Under the pieces are notes generated by a model. It made no database searches and was not told where the DNA came from. It saw only the letters and a program-made list of their open reading frames with translations. This document shows positions 16,852 to 25,467 of a stretch of 43,708 nucleotides of DNA, piece after piece. Both the position numbers and the translations under genes were made by a program. Each line of letters starts with the position of its first letter. Within the stretch, counting starts at the first letter, position 1. Origin of the DNA: Saprospiraceae bacterium (GTDB taxonomy: Bacteria; Bacteroidota; Bacteroidia; Chitinophagales; Saprospiraceae); NCBI GenBank assembly GCA_021738725.1, contig JAIPBE010000027.1, forward strand, positions 1 through 43,708, written 5' to 3'.

Positions 16852-17868
16852 TTACGCATGCAGGATCTGATAGGTCAGCTCGTTGAGCAGGGCGGCATCG
16901 CCTTGGGATCTGTTATCGACCCCTTTGCTGCGCATATCAAATTGATGGAGCAAGCCAAAGATTCGTTCGATCTGGACCGATTGATATTTGCTCGCCGCCA
17001 TTTTATAGTCCTGGAGGAATTTGGGAAAGCCCACCCCGATCGCTGCCATTAACTCCTTGTCTGTCGTGCCCCTCATCCGACTGACCTGATAGACCTTCAT
17101 GAAATAGCTGGACAGGCTGCCGATCACCATAACCGCCGGATTCGAACGCGGATCCTGGCCCATGAAATGCAGGATCTTATACACCTCCTGGACCTGTCGA
17201 AAACCGAGGGCCTTTTGTAATTCAAAGACATTGTATTCCCGGGACACCCCGATGGCATCCTGGATATGTTGTGGCTCGATGGCACTCCCTTCTTCCAGAT
17301 TGATCACGATCTTGCTGATCTCGTTGATCAAGGTCCCCAATTGGTTGCCCAGGTATTCGGTCAGCAAGGTGACGGCTTCTGGTGTGATCGAGTACTTTTG
17401 ATGACGGCACCAGTCTGTGATCCATCCAGGCACCTGATTGTCATACAGCGGCTTGGACTCGAACACCACACCTAGTTGCAAGAGGGCCTTGGCCATTTTC
17501 GACCGGCCATCGATCTTCTTCTTTTTGTGACACAACACCAGAACGGTGGTTGGCACAGGTCGCTGGACATACATTTCGAGGTCGGGCAGAGAGCGCATTT
17601 CCTGGGCCTCCCGCACAATGATCACCTGCCGGGGCGCCATCATAGGGACTCTGGAGGCCATATCCCGCAGAGCGCCGGCATCCACATCCCTCCCGTACAC
17701 TACCATTTGATTGAACGCCCGTTCGGATTCTGCCAGGGCATGCTGCTCGATATACTGCGCCAACTCGTCAATAAAGTAGGATTCCTCTCCATGAAACAGG
17801 TAGAGGGGAGCAAACTGACCTTTTTTGAGGTCTTTGAGAATATCCAGAAAGGCGTTTTTCGCGGCCAT
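16852..17868 (-). CDS. holA: DNA polymerase III delta subunit
   Basis: Clamp-loader subunit that opens the beta sliding clamp. The 338-aa product from the ATG at 17868 has the expected size and N-terminal pattern: LKKGQFAPLYLFHGEESYFI, then a RecA-like domain with PRQVIIVREAQEMRSLPDLE, LVLCHKKKKIDGRSK and a C-terminal collar region starting near NPAVMVIGSLSSYFMKVYQV. An in-frame start 15 nt further upstream (17883) overlaps the promoter element and is rejected. The gene converges on ggt with a 6-nt spacer and diverges from surE with an 88-bp shared promoter region. The TACTTTTG element ends only 4 nt before the ATG, suggesting a leaderless or nearly leaderless mRNA. Confidence 0.93.
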   Translation of the reverse strand: MAAKNAFLDILKDLKKGQFAPLYLFHGEESYFIDELAQYIEQHALAESERAFNQMVVYGRDVDAGALRDMASRVPMMAPRQVIIVREAQEMRSLPDLEMYVQRPVPTTVLVLCHKKKKIDGRSKMAKALLQLGVVFESKPLYDNQVPGWITDWCRHQKYSITPEAVTLLTEYLGNQLGTLINEISKIVINLEEGSAIEPQHIQDAIGVSREYNVFELQKALGFRQVQEVYKILHFMGQDPRSNPAVMVIGSLSSYFMKVYQVSRMRGTTDKELMAAIGVGFPKFLQDYKMAASKYQSVQIERIFGLLHQFDMRSKGVDNRSQGDAALLNELTYQILHA

Positions 17869-17872
17869 AACG

Positions 17873-17880
17873 CAAAAGTA
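17873..17880 (-). promoter_or_regulatory. holA promoter -7 element TACTTTTG
   Basis: Exact TAnnTTTG on the minus strand followed by CGTT and then the holA ATG. With a start site about 5 nt after the element, transcription would begin at or next to the A of the start codon. Confidence 0.65.
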
Positions 17881-17943
17881 CATCCTCCTCGTGATTCTCC
17901 ACGGATCGAAGTAGAATCACCAAAGGGACTTCGCATGAGTGTG

Positions 17944-17951
17944 TACCTTTA
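17944..17951 (+). promoter_or_regulatory. Possible surE-lpxB promoter, TACCTTTA
   Basis: Seven of eight match to TAnnTTTG. It ends 5 nt before the ATG at 17957, mirroring the very short spacing at holA. It favours 17957 as start over in-frame starts at 17939 and 17951. Confidence 0.4.
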
Positions 17952-17956
17952 TGCCA

Positions 17957-18718
17957 ATGAAGAAGCCACTGATATTGGTAACCAATGACGACGGGATCAC
18001 TGCGCCGGGTATTCGCGCTCTGGTAGAGGTCATGTCGGACATCGGCCGCGTGGTCGTCGTCGCTCCGGATTCCCCGCAATCCGGAATGGGACACGCGATT
18101 ACCATGAATGATCCGTTACGCATTCATAAAGTAGATGTCTTCCCGGGTATTGAAGCCTGGGAATGCACAGGCACCCCTGTGGATTGTGTCAAATTGGCCA
18201 AACACGTCGTCCTCAAGAATGAAGAGATCGATCTCTGCGTTTCCGGTATCAACCACGGCTCCAATGCCTCCATCAATATCATTTATTCAGGCACCTTGTC
18301 AGCAGCGATGGAAGCATCGCTGGAAGGCATTTTTTCCTTTGGGTTCAGTTTGCTGGAATATGGATTTGATGCAGATTTTGAACCTTCCAAACCGTTCATT
18401 CGCGAGTTGATTATGGATGTACTCGCAAAACGTCCTGAGCACACTTTGCTCCTGAATGTGAATATTCCCAGCGGAAAAGAGATCAAAGGAGTGCGGGTGT
18501 GTCGACAGGCCGACGCCCGATGGATCGAGGAATTTCAGGAAGCTAAAGATCCGCGTGGGCAGACCTACTATTGGTTGACTGGTGAATTTGTCAATCATGA
18601 CCATGCCACTGATACGGATGTTCATGCCCTTGAAAACGGCTATATTTCTGTTGTGCCCTCCGGTCATGATCTGACGATCCGCAAGGCTATTCCAGAATTG
18701 TCAACCTTACAACGCTAG
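17957..18718 (+). CDS. surE: 5'/3'-nucleotidase SurE
   Basis: Metal-dependent nucleoside-monophosphate phosphatase associated with stationary-phase survival. The 253-aa product from the ATG at 17957 shows the family metal site: LVTNDDGITAPGI near the N-terminus (the two Asp), SPQSGMGHAITM with the conserved Ser, and CVSGINHGSNAS with the Asn ligand. TGTPVDCVKLA and YSGTLSAAMEASLEGI are also family-typical. The length fits known SurE proteins. It heads a tight plus-strand operon: the small membrane protein starts 4 nt after its stop, then lpxB 3 nt after that. Confidence 0.95.
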   Translation: MKKPLILVTNDDGITAPGIRALVEVMSDIGRVVVVAPDSPQSGMGHAITMNDPLRIHKVDVFPGIEAWECTGTPVDCVKLAKHVVLKNEEIDLCVSGINHGSNASINIIYSGTLSAAMEASLEGIFSFGFSLLEYGFDADFEPSKPFIRELIMDVLAKRPEHTLLLNVNIPSGKEIKGVRVCRQADARWIEEFQEAKDPRGQTYYWLTGEFVNHDHATDTDVHALENGYISVVPSGHDLTIRKAIPELSTLQR

Positions 18719-18722
18719 TCTT

Positions 18723-19016
18723 ATGTTTACACGCAATTCTATTGGATGGGGCCTGTTGATGGGCATTGCTTTTCCGATCACCGGTCTGGTTTTTCTGTGG
18801 GTCGTCAATGAGATCTGGGTCAATATTGATCCGGTGGGGATGAACCTCCCTGTTCGGGAGCGGACACTACTCCTGTTGGTGATCTGCTTGAACCTGATCC
18901 CCTTCCGCCGTTTTAATCACTATCGGAAAGTAGCCAGCCTGCGAGGGGTGGTCACAGCGACGGTGATCCTGGCGGTCATCTGGATCGTCCGGTATTATGC
19001 CACTCTGATCGATTGA
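18723..19016 (+). CDS. Small integral membrane protein between surE and lpxB
   Basis: Product of 97 aa with three predicted membrane segments: about 8-30 (WGLLMGIAFPITGLVFLWVV), 45-60 (RTLLLLVICLNLIPF) and 74-92 (GVVTATVILAVIWIVRYYA), joined by short charged loops with an RRFNHYRK stretch. I do not recognise a family. The spacing of 4 nt to surE and 3 nt to lpxB makes co-transcription very likely. My recollection is that similar small membrane proteins occupy this place in other Bacteroidota, which would point to a role near lipid A synthesis; that link is inference. Confidence 0.8.
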   Translation: MFTRNSIGWGLLMGIAFPITGLVFLWVVNEIWVNIDPVGMNLPVRERTLLLLVICLNLIPFRRFNHYRKVASLRGVVTATVILAVIWIVRYYATLID

Positions 19017-19019
19017 TAC

Positions 19020-20147
19020 GTGCCTCGGAGGATTTATATACTGGCCGGTGAAGCATCCGGTGATCTGCATGCATCCAATCTGATCCGTGCACTTCTCCTC
19101 CAGGATCCAACCCTCACCATCAGGGGATGGGGTGGTGATCTGATGGAAGAAGCGGGATGTCAGGTAGTAAAACACTACCGGGACCTAGCTTTCATGGGTT
19201 TCGTTGAGGTGATCCGGAATCTGCCCACCATTTTTGGCAACCTGAGATTTGCCAAGCGGGATATGGAAGCCTTTCAACCAGATGCTGTGATCTTTGTCGA
19301 TTATCCGGGATTCAATCTCCGATTGGTACCCTGGGTCAAGTCCCGAGGATTTCGTACCATCTATTATATCAGTCCCCAATTATGGGCCTGGCATAAAAGC
19401 CGGATCAAGATCATCCGCAAAGAAGTTGACGACCTTCTGGTGATCCTCCCCTTTGAAGAAGAGTTCTTTGCAAAGGAAGGGGTGACAGCTCATTTTGTCG
19501 GGCATCCTCTGGTGGAGGTCGTCCAACAATTCAGACCTACACTGGATATTCGGGACCACCTGGATCTTCCATCAGATCAACCGCTGGTGGCTCTTTTGCC
19601 GGGAAGTCGCCGACAGGAGGTGGAGAATATGCTGCCGATCATGGCCGCCATGGCCAGGAAATATCCGGCATTCGCCTGGGTGATCGCCGAAGCGCCCGGG
19701 TTGTCTTCAGATACCTACTCCCGGATCCTCCAACAATATCCTTCCTTGAAAAGTGTGCGGGGGAAGACTTATGATCTGCTTGCAGCAGCTCATGCGGCCA
19801 TTGTTACATCGGGTACAGCGACCCTGGAGACGGCCCTGTTTAATGTGCCTCAAGTGGTAGCCTATAAAGGGAGTGCTATTTCCTTCTGGATCGCCAAGCG
19901 CCTGGTCAAACTTTCGTTTATCTCACTGGTCAACCTCCTGCTGGATCGGAAACTGGTCACGGAATTGATCCAGAACGACCTGAACCTCCCCAAATTGGAG
20001 GCGGCCTTCAACAACCTGCTGGAGGAGGGCCCACGTGCTGAGATGCTCGCTGGATATGAAGAACTTCAGTCTCGGTTAGGTCAGAAACCGGCATCCCAAA
20101 CAGCTGCCAGGCATATCCTGGAGGTAGTCCCTGTCCGAAAAGAGTAG
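19020..20147 (+). CDS. lpxB: Lipid-A-disaccharide synthase
   Basis: GT19 glycosyltransferase that joins UDP-2,3-diacylglucosamine and lipid X to make the lipid A disaccharide at the inner membrane face. The 375-aa product starts at a GTG (19020) 3 nt after the preceding stop. YILAGEASGDLHASNLI at the N-terminus, DYPGFNLRL, YYISPQLWAW, LLPGSRRQEVENMLP and IVTSGTATLETALFNVPQVV are family hallmarks. Last gene of the surE operon. It converges on topA with an 8-nt gap and no visible terminator. With lptD in the same window it indicates that the cell makes LPS. Confidence 0.96.
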   Translation: MPRRIYILAGEASGDLHASNLIRALLLQDPTLTIRGWGGDLMEEAGCQVVKHYRDLAFMGFVEVIRNLPTIFGNLRFAKRDMEAFQPDAVIFVDYPGFNLRLVPWVKSRGFRTIYYISPQLWAWHKSRIKIIRKEVDDLLVILPFEEEFFAKEGVTAHFVGHPLVEVVQQFRPTLDIRDHLDLPSDQPLVALLPGSRRQEVENMLPIMAAMARKYPAFAWVIAEAPGLSSDTYSRILQQYPSLKSVRGKTYDLLAAAHAAIVTSGTATLETALFNVPQVVAYKGSAISFWIAKRLVKLSFISLVNLLLDRKLVTELIQNDLNLPKLEAAFNNLLEEGPRAEMLAGYEELQSRLGQKPASQTAARHILEVVPVRKE

Positions 20148-20155
20148 TCACCTGC

Positions 20156-22666
20156 CTATTTGAAGGAGCCGGGTTCCTGTTCGTTGATGATCTTCTTCAC
20201 ATCCTCCAGAGTCAGGTTGGCCGCTTCTTCAGGCGTCATTTTCCCATCTTCACCCTTAGGTAGTTTGAAGTTCTTCTTCTTGTATTTGATGAAGGGTCCC
20301 CATCGGCCATTCTCGACGGAGATCTTTTCCTTGTCCCAGTTATGGATATAGCGGTTTGCCTCTTTTGCCACCTTTGCTTCGAGCAATTCGATCGCCTGTT
20401 CTGGAGTCAGCGTGTCAAAATCAAAGCGTGCAGGGACGTTTGCATAGGTAGACTTCCATTTGATAAAGGGGCCAAACCGGCCTTTCCCACGCGTGACTGG
20501 TTCACCCTTCCAGGTGGTCATCGGGGCGTCCGCCTTTTCTTTTTCCTTGATCAATTCAACAGCCCGATCCATATCAACTGCCATGGGATCTTCGCCTTTG
20601 GCCAGTGAAATGAATTGGTCCCCGAATTTGACATAAGGCCCATAGCGGCCCGCACCAATGATCACCGGTTTGCCGGCGTGTTCTCCCAGATCTCGAGGCA
20701 ACTTGAAGAGCTCCATGGCCTCGGCCAGTTCGATGGATGTCATCGATTGACCGGCATTCAGGTTGGCATAGACCGGTTTTTCATCTTCTCCCAACTCTTC
20801 CGGTTTGCCAATCTGTACGACTGGTCCGAATCGCGACATTCTAGTCAGGACCGACCGCCCGGAAACCGGGTCGATGCCGAGAATTCGTTCACCAGATGCA
20901 CGGTCTGCCTCATTTTGAGTAAGCTCTACCTGTTGATGAAACGGTGAGTAGAACGAAGCGAGCATCTTTTGCCAGGCCTTCGTCCCTTCTGCAATATCAT
21001 CAAACTGCTTTTCAATATCCGCAGTGAACTGATAATCCATGATGCCCTCGAAATGCTCGTCGAGGAAGTCTGTGACCAGGATACCCATATCTGTCGGAAA
21101 CAGGTGGTTCTTTGCCGCACCGGTATTCTCCGTAAGGGTTTTTCCGGTGATGGCCCCATTGGCCAACTCCAGCACCTGATAATCTCTGGGTGTACCATCC
21201 CTTGATTCCTTGACCACATAACCTCTGCCGGGTTCTGTGATCTTGGAAATGGTCGGTGCGTAGGTAGACGGCCGGCCAATGCCGAGTTCTTCCATTTTCT
21301 TCACCAGACTGGCTTCTGTATATCGCGCCGGAGGACGGGTGAATCGCTCCTGGGCCAACATGTTATCCATGTTCAGTTTCTGTCCGGCCGAAAGCGGAGG
21401 AAGGATGCCCTTTGCCTCGTCTTCGTCCTCCTCATCTCGGCCTTCCAGGTACACTTTGAGAAAGCCATCAAACTTCAGCACTTCACCAACAGCTTGCAGT
21501 GGCTGACCGGGATTACCGGATACATCAATGGTGACGGTGGTTTTTTCCAGGCGGGCTTCCGCCATTTGAGAAGCAAGCGAACGCTTCCAGATCAGTTCAT
21601 AGAGACGCTGGAGGTCCCGGTCTCCAGTGACCGTCCTGCGTTCCATATAAGTCGGGCGTATGGCTTCGTGGGCCTCTTGGGTATTCGCGCCTTTGCTTTT
21701 GAACTTGCGCGTGTGGACATATTCCGCACCATAAGATGTCTCAATTTCCTGGGCCATGGCGGCAATGGCCATGCTGCTCAGGTTCAGCGAATCCGTTCGC
21801 ATATAGGTGATATGCCCCGATTCATACAGTTTCTGGGCAGCACTCATGGTGCGTTGAACGGAGAAGCCCAGTTTACGGCTGGCCTCTTGCTGCAAAGTGG
21901 AGGTATTGAAGGGTGGTGCCGGTTTTTTCTTCAGAGGGGAAACATCAATATCCGAAATAGTGAACGTGGATGTCAACGCCCCTTCCAGGTATGTCCGAGC
22001 TTCTTTCGCGTCTTTGAGACGACCTGGGAGTTCGGCTTTGAGGACAGCGGCACGTCCGTCGGCATCCAGAACTGTGAATTCTGCCAGCACGCGCCAGAAG
22101 GCAGATGTTTCGAATTTTTGAATATCCCGGTCTCGATCGACGATTAGTTTGACAGCAACTGATTGTACACGTCCGGCAGACAATTTGCCTCGGACCTTTT
22201 TCCACAATAGTTCGGATAATTCAAAACCAACCAACCTGTCCAGGATGCGACGAGCTTGTTGGGCGTCAACCAGATGGAGGTCGACTGTTCGAGGCGACAG
22301 GATCGCATTCTGGATGGCGGGCTTGGTGATCTCATGAAAGACGATCCGCTTGGTGGTATGCGGATCCAGGCCCAGTACCTCGCAAAGGTGCCATGAAATG
22401 GCTTCTCCTTCGCGGTCTTCATCCGTTGCGAGCCAAACCTCTTCAGACTTCTTGACCAAAGCCTTCAATTCTTTGACCACCTTCTGCTTGTCAGGAGTGA
22501 TAATGTAAGTCGGTGTGAAGGCATTGTCCACATCGACACCCTTATCGCCTTTATCCAGATCACGAATGTGTCCGTAACTGGATTTGACAGTAAAGTCTTT
22601 CCCTAAATACTTTTCGATGGTTTTGGCCTTGGCCGGAGACTCAACTATCAGGAGATGTTTACCCAT
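20156..22666 (-). CDS. topA: DNA topoisomerase I
   Basis: Type IA topoisomerase that relaxes negative supercoils. The 836-aa product from the ATG at 22666 starts MGKHLLIVESPAKAKTIEKY (TOPRIM), with EDREGEAISWHL, SAGRVQSVAVKLI and the active-site tyrosine in ITYMRTDSLNLS. Instead of the zinc fingers of the E. coli enzyme, the C-terminus has several TopoI repeats, each with a GR(Y/F/W)GP(Y/F)(V/I)K core (GRYGPYVKFG, GRFGPFIKWK, GRWGPFIKYK), a form common outside gammaproteobacteria. A 15-codon longer in-frame start (22711) overlaps the TACCTTTG promoter element and is rejected. Confidence 0.97.
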   Translation of the reverse strand: MGKHLLIVESPAKAKTIEKYLGKDFTVKSSYGHIRDLDKGDKGVDVDNAFTPTYIITPDKQKVVKELKALVKKSEEVWLATDEDREGEAISWHLCEVLGLDPHTTKRIVFHEITKPAIQNAILSPRTVDLHLVDAQQARRILDRLVGFELSELLWKKVRGKLSAGRVQSVAVKLIVDRDRDIQKFETSAFWRVLAEFTVLDADGRAAVLKAELPGRLKDAKEARTYLEGALTSTFTISDIDVSPLKKKPAPPFNTSTLQQEASRKLGFSVQRTMSAAQKLYESGHITYMRTDSLNLSSMAIAAMAQEIETSYGAEYVHTRKFKSKGANTQEAHEAIRPTYMERRTVTGDRDLQRLYELIWKRSLASQMAEARLEKTTVTIDVSGNPGQPLQAVGEVLKFDGFLKVYLEGRDEEDEDEAKGILPPLSAGQKLNMDNMLAQERFTRPPARYTEASLVKKMEELGIGRPSTYAPTISKITEPGRGYVVKESRDGTPRDYQVLELANGAITGKTLTENTGAAKNHLFPTDMGILVTDFLDEHFEGIMDYQFTADIEKQFDDIAEGTKAWQKMLASFYSPFHQQVELTQNEADRASGERILGIDPVSGRSVLTRMSRFGPVVQIGKPEELGEDEKPVYANLNAGQSMTSIELAEAMELFKLPRDLGEHAGKPVIIGAGRYGPYVKFGDQFISLAKGEDPMAVDMDRAVELIKEKEKADAPMTTWKGEPVTRGKGRFGPFIKWKSTYANVPARFDFDTLTPEQAIELLEAKVAKEANRYIHNWDKEKISVENGRWGPFIKYKKKNFKLPKGEDGKMTPEEAANLTLEDVKKIINEQEPGSFK

Positions 22667-22708
22667 GCTCACGTGAGGATTTTGCCGGAATGTGATTCCG
22701 ATGGGGGG

Positions 22709-22716
22709 CAAAGGTA
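22709..22716 (-). promoter_or_regulatory. topA promoter -7 element TACCTTTG
   Basis: Exact TAnnTTTG on the minus strand, 42 nt before the chosen topA ATG. It overlaps the alternative upstream start and so decides the start. No clear -33 TTG. Confidence 0.6.
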
Positions 22717-22761
22717 AAGAAAATGACTTTGCAGGGTGTGCATCCCCTGGAAATCACCAGA

Positions 22762-23316
22762 TCATTGCTTTCTGCTGGCCGGATCGACCTTACGCCGGGT
22801 CTCTTGAAGGACCTTCGCCTGTTGAAGTCGCTCTGCCTGTTCAATGGCAATGCGCTCCTGAATGACTTGAACCTGACCTTCGAGGTCAATCGGTAGATGA
22901 TTCAGATGCCGGTGCCAACTGCGCATGATCACAGTGCTCATATCATCCGGCAGATAGATTCCCTGATTTCTGAGGTAGTGCGACATACGGCTGCCGCCTT
23001 CAAAACCCCAATTGAGAATGATCCATCTGCCCAGTTTGGGGAACAGGTTGCGGACGACTTCATCCTCCTTCTGATCCCGGTAAAACTGCAAGGATTCGGC
23101 AGGAGCCAGTTTTTCCAACTGAACGAAGGCGTCCTCCAGATCAGTCGGAATATAGATCCCGGCGATCTCTGACAGCTTGATCCGTTCCTTGTAACGGTTC
23201 TCAAAGTCCTCCGCAGAAGAAGGGGGCCCATCTGATGATGTTTCCTTGGTCTGCCCGGTGGAAACGGCGGTCAGAATCAATATAAAAGAAAGGGTATTCA
23301 GAATTCGAAACATCAT
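22762..23316 (-). CDS. Secreted DUF6794-like protein
   Basis: Product of 184 aa with a signal peptide (about 1-21, ending STG). The core, about 50-145, contains IYIPTDLEDAFVQLEKL, LGRWIILNWGFEGGSRMSHY and NQGIYLPDDMSTVIMRSWHRH. This closely resembles what I remember of DUF6794: a Pro-x-Asp-Leu-Glu-x-Ala start, a W-x-x-x-N-W-G-x-x-G-G-S-R centre and a G-I-x-x-P-D-D-M-S end. The tail of about 40 residues is charged helix. Most relatives I recall lack a known function; here it would act outside the cytoplasm. No database check was possible. It is followed by topA, with its own promoter, after 95 bp. Confidence 0.75.
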   Translation of the reverse strand: MMFRILNTLSFILILTAVSTGQTKETSSDGPPSSAEDFENRYKERIKLSEIAGIYIPTDLEDAFVQLEKLAPAESLQFYRDQKEDEVVRNLFPKLGRWIILNWGFEGGSRMSHYLRNQGIYLPDDMSTVIMRSWHRHLNHLPIDLEGQVQVIQERIAIEQAERLQQAKVLQETRRKVDPASRKQ

Positions 23317-23465
23317 ATTCCTTTAACCGAAGCCGGAGATAGATTATTGCTTTACTTATTTCATGGAAGCCGCAGGGCTTATCACCAGCGCTGATCCCTT
23401 TATTTGGAAGTCTCAGCCGGTGGTCACAGGCTCACAAGATACCCTGCCTGGAGGTGAATAACTGT
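23317..23465. other. Intergenic spacer, nothing resolved
   Basis: These 149 bases lie between the GWxTD gene and the DUF6794-like gene, both on the minus strand. I see no exact TAnnTTTG on either strand and no strong hairpin with a T-run. Confidence 0.4.
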
Positions 23466-24965
23466 TTAGAAGTCGTTAAAATATCGTTTGGCGTTTCGGT
23501 AGTACTGGTCCCGGACACCCGTTGCATCCTGGATATTGGTGCCCTGGATCTCGGTGGCACCTGCTTTTTCGTACAGTTCGATCTCCCATCTCGGATTCTG
23601 CCGTTCGTTGCGAGCAGTGGAATGGAGGAGCTGAAAGTCACCCGGTGCCAGATTGGGATTGTAAAAAAGGAATTTGACATTCCGTTGACCTGTGAAGGGA
23701 AATTCATCATAGATCCAGATCTCGTAGGGCGGGGCATGTGGTTCATCTTCAACCTGGACGATATCGTTGGGTTGCCCGTATTTCATCCAGGCATAACCAC
23801 GGTCGGTTTCGAATCCATAGCCAAAACCGGATCGAAACTTGGCATCTACTTCCCTGGCGCTGGCCATAAAGGCAGCATAAGCCTTATCCGGTCGGTTGGC
23901 ATTTTCCTGGATAAAGTAGGAGAAGAGCAGCTGACGCTTGGCTTCCGCCCGCGGATTTTGGATGGTAGCATTCAGTATCGTGACATCTTTTTCCAGGATC
24001 CGAGCGGCAACAGCCCGCAGGGAATAGTTCAGTTCTTCGATTGGCATATCCACCAGAAAGCTGTCCAGCATACCGGGTGCACCGGTCACCTTCAGATCGT
24101 TCTCCACTACTTCCAGGTTTGGATTCGACCGTTGAAAGGAGATGGCACTGGTGTTGATCAGGTTCAGGTCCTTGTCCCGTACTTCTGTAACCAGCCGGTA
24201 GTTGCCCGAGGGTAGTTTACGGATGTCCATCTGCATCAGGATGGGATCCAGAGGGCGTGCCTTCCGTGTTTTAGTGATGGCTTGCTGAATGCGCCTCGGT
24301 TTGCCATCACCCTGAATACCTTCCAGGTAATAAGCATACTGATAGGTGTCCATCATCTCGGAAGGAACCTGTGCGTAGACCTCCTGATAAAAATAGAGCA
24401 GCTCAGCTGTATGAGGGTAGTACCGATGCGGGATCGGCTCCATATAGTACCCGTTTCGGGTGAGGGCATTCGTTTCTTTGCTGGCATATGCTTTGGCCAG
24501 CAGGACAGGGTCGGACAGCGCAAAAGCAAGATCTTTCTGATCTCCGCCGATAGTTACATCTCGATTCAGGGAAAGAGTATCTCCCGTTTTGTGCAGATCA
24601 AAAACCTCCATCTGAACGTGATAGGCCCCCTCGGGCATGGCAAATCGTCGAACATCCACAAAATCCTGTGCGGGTTCTACAGTACTGGGACTGTGAAGGA
24701 TGAAATGATCATACTGAACGATCTGGCTGTCCTGCTGAAACAGGATGAGGACATCCACAGAGGATCGCCACTGACCATCCGGCGTTGGAATACTGGTCAG
24801 GCTGCTGCCACTATAATACATCTGGACCTCCACCACTGCCTGTTCATGGCTGCGAAAACGAGCCAGATCAACCTGCACTTGTACTTGACTGATTACACTT
24901 GTCGGCAGAACGAACAAGAAGATCAGGGCGAGTAGGGCGGCCATGCGTATTTGAGGGACGTACAT
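23466..24965 (-). CDS. GWxTD domain protein
   Basis: Product of 499 aa with a signal peptide (about 1-27, ending SVIS); a second ATG at 24944 is an equally good start. The first ~300 residues are beta-rich, resembling stacked immunoglobulin-like modules (VDVLILFQQDSQIVQYDHFI; YHVQMEVFDLHKTGDTLSLN). The last ~130 residues carry the GWxTD domain: FRSGFGYGFETDRGYAWMKY, then GQPNDIVQVEDEP and YEIWIYDEFPFTGQ. The usual Trp of GWxTD is replaced here by Phe (G-F-E-T-D). The family is widespread in Bacteroidota and thought to be exported; its function is unknown. Confidence 0.85.
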   Translation of the reverse strand: MYVPQIRMAALLALIFLFVLPTSVISQVQVQVDLARFRSHEQAVVEVQMYYSGSSLTSIPTPDGQWRSSVDVLILFQQDSQIVQYDHFILHSPSTVEPAQDFVDVRRFAMPEGAYHVQMEVFDLHKTGDTLSLNRDVTIGGDQKDLAFALSDPVLLAKAYASKETNALTRNGYYMEPIPHRYYPHTAELLYFYQEVYAQVPSEMMDTYQYAYYLEGIQGDGKPRRIQQAITKTRKARPLDPILMQMDIRKLPSGNYRLVTEVRDKDLNLINTSAISFQRSNPNLEVVENDLKVTGAPGMLDSFLVDMPIEELNYSLRAVAARILEKDVTILNATIQNPRAEAKRQLLFSYFIQENANRPDKAYAAFMASAREVDAKFRSGFGYGFETDRGYAWMKYGQPNDIVQVEDEPHAPPYEIWIYDEFPFTGQRNVKFLFYNPNLAPGDFQLLHSTARNERQNPRWEIELYEKAGATEIQGTNIQDATGVRDQYYRNAKRYFNDF

Positions 24966-25021
24966 CGTGTAAGATAAGTGAGTTCGGCTGAACCCACGTG
25001 CAGAAATCCTGGGAAATTCTG

Positions 25022-25435
25022 TCAGTTACGCGACAGATCAAAGCGGAAATTCTGTTGATTGATGGTCGTAGCCAGGACCAGATATTGACTGTCGAGTCGT
25101 TGGATGATGAACTGTAAAGGTACCTGGCCCAAAACGCGGATAGTGTCCTGGGAGAAGGAGTATTTGGCAACGAACATGGGACTACCCGAATGCTCGCTCA
25201 CAGGAACCGGCAGATTTGTCGACATCGACTGCTCCTTGGAGAAACTGAAGAATGTACCATCCAGTGTTTGTGTCTCACGCTCATTTCGAAAGGCGGTGAC
25301 CAATTCCCATCGACCGGAGATCAATTCGGGATAGGTGCTCCAGACAGGGGCTTCTACCGTGGACTGACAACCCGGAGTGAATAGGGTGAATCCCAGAGAC
25401 AACAGACAGAAGGCGAGGGGCGTACGCATCATCAT
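25022..25435 (-). CDS. Small predicted lipoprotein, possibly lipocalin-like
   Basis: Product of 137 aa. The N-terminus has three consecutive Met codons, so the exact start is open, then a hydrophobic segment ending TLFTPGC with predicted lipidated Cys23. The mature part is beta-rich: ISGRWELVTAFRNERETQTL, PMFVAKYSFSQDTIRVLGQV and FIIQRLDSQYLVLATTI. A GRW start followed by alternating strands is reminiscent of small lipocalin-like or META-type beta barrels of Bacteroidota, but I cannot assign a family with confidence. It lies between the metallophosphoesterase and GWxTD genes on the same strand. Confidence 0.7.
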   Translation of the reverse strand: MMMRTPLAFCLLSLGFTLFTPGCQSTVEAPVWSTYPELISGRWELVTAFRNERETQTLDGTFFSFSKEQSMSTNLPVPVSEHSGSPMFVAKYSFSQDTIRVLGQVPLQFIIQRLDSQYLVLATTINQQNFRFDLSRN

Positions 25436-25442
25436 GATAGAA

Positions 25443-25450
25443 CGAAGATA
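25443..25450 (-). promoter_or_regulatory. Possible promoter TATCTTCG of the small lipoprotein gene
   Basis: Seven of eight match to TAnnTTTG, ending 7 nt before the first of the three ATG codons, again a very short leader. Confidence 0.3.
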
Positions 25451-25467
25451 GAACGAAGTCGGTCTAT

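Noticed and set aside
21494-22147. 217-codon open frame on the plus strand inside topA
   Set aside because: Shadow of the topA codon pattern in another frame; topA is intact here.
24282-24935. 217-codon open frame on the plus strand inside the GWxTD gene
   Set aside because: Antisense to a complete gene; no signal peptide, domain or promoter.
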